Assembly: GCA_031549725.1 (NCBI GenBank)
Contig: JAVBPH010000027.1
Span: 1-64,000 of the forward strand
Direction of reading: 5' to 3'
Source: UBA937 sp031549725
Lineage (GTDB): Bacteria > Spirochaetota > Spirochaetia > Treponematales > Breznakiellaceae
DNA: 64,000 bases
The translations under genes were made by a program, and so were the position numbers. Shown one piece after another: positions 62,228 to 64,000 of the stretch; the stretch's first letter is position 1, and each line of letters opens with the position of its first letter. Below the pieces are notes generated by a model. The model did not search any database. It had not been told where the DNA came from and saw only the letters and a program-made list of their open reading frames with translations.

Positions 62228-63913
62228 TTATTTGCGTCTGAAATGCCTGACCACCGAGGCAATCAATATAAGGCAGGCCAAAATACCGCTGCTCACAAAA
62301 CCGATGAGTCCAATAATCGGTATGTCATTCCACTTCGGCGCGATATCCGCATGGACCATTATGGAAGACCCAATAATAAGGGAACCCAGGGTAACCCCAA
62401 CAACAAAACGGTTTGCCAGGGTATCCAGGGAAGACTGAAGGGACCCCAGTCCATAATGTTCGAATTCTATCTTTAATTTACCTTCTTTAACTTTTTTTAT
62501 GATAGAAGAAATATCCGACGGGGCATGTTCCACCAGCCGTTTCACCTCCATGATTCCCAGCAGCGCCGCGGTCAGGAGCCTTCTGGCGTTGAACTTTGAC
62601 TGGATAATGGTCAGGGAAAAATCTTCCAGGATTTTGTATAACTGGAATTGGGGATACAGCTGAAGCCCCACCCCTTCAATGGTTATCAGGGCTTTTACCA
62701 TTAATGTCATATTATTGGGAATCCGGAGTTTGAATGTCTCAATCAGATTGATGAGGGACTGCAGGACCTCCGCTATATTCAGATCTTCCAGGGGAACTTC
62801 CAGATAACGGTCCACCAGATCCTGGACGGAAGATTCAATTTCATGAAGTCTGGGATGGTTTGGCCGTTTGGTTACCGTCAAAATCGCATTGGTAATCAGG
62901 GCGGTATCTTTGTAAACCAGAGATAAAATAAGATTACTGAGTTCTTCCCTCTGGCTTGGCAGGAGGGAACCCATCATCCCAAAATCAATAAAACAGATCC
63001 GGTTGTCTTCCAAAACCATAATATTCCCCGAATGGGGATCCGCATGGAAAAAACCGTCCACAAAAATCTGTTTCAGCATCAGATTAGCGCCATTGGTGGC
63101 TATTAATTCCCGGTCATAACCGGGTAAATCTTCATCGGTAATCCGGGATATTTTAATTCCTTCCACCAGTTCCATGGTGTATACCCGTTTGCAGGAAAAA
63201 TCCTTGTAATCCCGGGGAATAAAAATCCGGTCATCATCCTTAAAACTCTGGCAGAACCGTTCCAGGTTGAGCCGTTCCAGGTTGTAGTCCAGCTCTTTTT
63301 TAATCCCCGATTCGAATTCCTTTACCAGTTGAACGGGATTAAATGTCCGGAAAAATTCGCTGTTTTTTTCTGCCAGGGAAGCCAGGGCATAGAGGATATC
63401 AATATCCATGGATATGACTTTTTCAATATTCGGCCTTTGAACCTTCACGGCCACCTGGGTACCATCATACAGTTCAGCCTGATGGACCTGGCCTATGGAA
63501 GCGCTGGCCATGGGTTTCTTATTAAAATGTTTATAAATTTTTTTTATTGGCTGTTCTAATTCAGCTTCAACGATCCCGACAGCTTCTTCACCAGTAAAGG
63601 GAGGCACCCGGTCCTGGAGTTTTTCGAGTTCATTTACAAATTTTACTGGAATGATATCAGGGCGGTTGGAAAGCATCTGGCCCAACTTAACAAAAGTAGG
63701 GCCAAGTTCTTCAAGGGCTAACCGCAACTCCTCTGGTCTTGTAAACTGATCAATGCTCTTTTTCCCCCGTTTAGGAAGGAATTTCCTTACAAAAGGAAAC
63801 GTTTCAGTAATTTTGAGATGGTAGAGCAAGTCTCCCATCCCATACATCACCAGCACATTGATTATGTCAATTACCCGGGAAGTATGCGGAAAAGTCCTTG
63901 AAAAAAATCCCAT
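62228..63913 (-). CDS. UbiB/ABC1-family protein kinase-like protein
   Basis: 561 aa. Family motifs: KLGQ in TFVKLGQMLSNRPDIIPV, ASASIGQVHQAELYDGTQVA in the altered P-loop, ELVEGIKI, and the catalytic-loop equivalent FFHADPHSGNIMV with IDFGMMG. Two C-terminal membrane helices anchor it. ABC1/UbiB proteins are atypical kinases or ATPases linked to quinone and lipid biology; with no ubiquinone genes here the role is unclear. It follows the Lys/Ala-rich protein gene by nine bases. Confidence 0.9.
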   Translation of the reverse strand: MGFFSRTFPHTSRVIDIINVLVMYGMGDLLYHLKITETFPFVRKFLPKRGKKSIDQFTRPEELRLALEELGPTFVKLGQMLSNRPDIIPVKFVNELEKLQDRVPPFTGEEAVGIVEAELEQPIKKIYKHFNKKPMASASIGQVHQAELYDGTQVAVKVQRPNIEKVISMDIDILYALASLAEKNSEFFRTFNPVQLVKEFESGIKKELDYNLERLNLERFCQSFKDDDRIFIPRDYKDFSCKRVYTMELVEGIKISRITDEDLPGYDRELIATNGANLMLKQIFVDGFFHADPHSGNIMVLEDNRICFIDFGMMGSLLPSQREELSNLILSLVYKDTALITNAILTVTKRPNHPRLHEIESSVQDLVDRYLEVPLEDLNIAEVLQSLINLIETFKLRIPNNMTLMVKALITIEGVGLQLYPQFQLYKILEDFSLTIIQSKFNARRLLTAALLGIMEVKRLVEHAPSDISSIIKKVKEGKLKIEFEHYGLGSLQSSLDTLANRFVVGVTLGSLIIGSSIMVHADIAPKWNDIPIIGLIGFVSSGILACLILIASVVRHFRRK

Positions 63914-63922
63914 GAGGTAAAA

Positions 63923-64000
63923 TTAGTTAGTTTTTACTACAGGTTTTGCAGCGGGTTTCGCTGCGGGTTTTTTGGCTGCGGCAGGTTTCTTAGCGGCGGC
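63923..64000 (-). CDS. Lys/Ala/Pro-rich protein, C-terminal fragment
   Basis: Only the last 25 codons are in the window: AAAKKPAAAKKPAAKPAAK followed by PVVKTN and a stop. The repeat-like KPAA pattern is typical of histone H1-like DNA-binding tails or phasin-like proteins. Its position directly before an ABC1/UbiB gene favours the phasin or PHA-granule type, but this is a guess. Confidence 0.5.
   Translation of the reverse strand, partial: AAAKKPAAAKKPAAKPAAKPVVKTN

Overview
The window looks like a piece of a spirochaete chromosome, most likely Treponema or a close relative. This is inferred from the gene content: a Treponema-type hexokinase, a kinetoplastid-like GAPDH, a rubrerythrin/superoxide reductase/rubredoxin set, FecR and TPR lipoproteins with short lipoboxes, and split secD/secF. 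It also fits the moderate GC content, with AT-rich patches in accessory stretches. Most genes are on the minus strand. I see no rRNA, tRNA or CRISPR array. I assigned the organism from protein character only, without any search.

Layout. 1-4.0 kb: a truncated repeat, then a minus-strand lipoate cluster (lipA, a small LplB-like accessory protein, lplA), a DUF4105 membrane protein and an ArsC-like protein. 4.5-7.8 kb: glycolytic genes tpiA, pgk and gap, with a divergent TetR regulator. 8.8-14.6 kb: U32 peptidase-like protein, HD hydrolase, valS, ispH. 14.7-18.2 kb: yajC-secD-secF. 18.7-20.5 kb: oxygen-defence genes. 20.7-26.7 kb: TPR lipoproteins, an SLT/LysM transglycosylase and an exported protein. 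26.8-30.6 kb: a CheY-like regulator, a membrane CheA-like kinase and a solute-binding lipoprotein in one overlapping unit. 30.9-38.7 kb: cls, two colliding gene remnants, a macro-domain protein, a secreted nuclease, nagA, an HdeD-like protein and hexokinase. 39.0-43.5 kb: an AT-rich accessory island with integron attC-like sites. 43.7-47.6 kb: NFACT protein, azlD, a broken azlC, AMMECR1, queD. 47.7-54.5 kb: murE, ddl, murD with a DUF2804 and a FecR gene between. 54.6-64 kb: epmA, two lipoproteins, cysK, a tandem methyltransferase, ilvE, ubiB and the tail of a Lys/Ala/Pro-rich protein.

The most notable content is the set of small mobile-looking repeats. Family A is about 119-142 bp, built of three hairpins, with terminal inverted repeats near GAGGCTTTTTCAAAA. 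Three copies have perfect 4-bp target duplications (TATC, TATA, TACC). One copy interrupts a transglutaminase-like gene right after its start, and a 37-bp deletion derivative interrupts azlC. Family B (about 145-190 bp) always lies in plus orientation; one copy replaces the last codons of azlD, and two copies bracket a methyltransferase gene. Family C (about 140 bp, three hairpins) occurs three times in plus orientation; two copies bracket epmA and supply its ribosome binding site and stop codon. Small palindromes of 36-42 bp (family D) sit in many gaps. The 39.5-42.6 kb island reads as integron gene cassettes without an integrase: one attC-like site has both R boxes, a second is decayed, and a third lone box lies exactly at the stop codon of a Memo-family gene.
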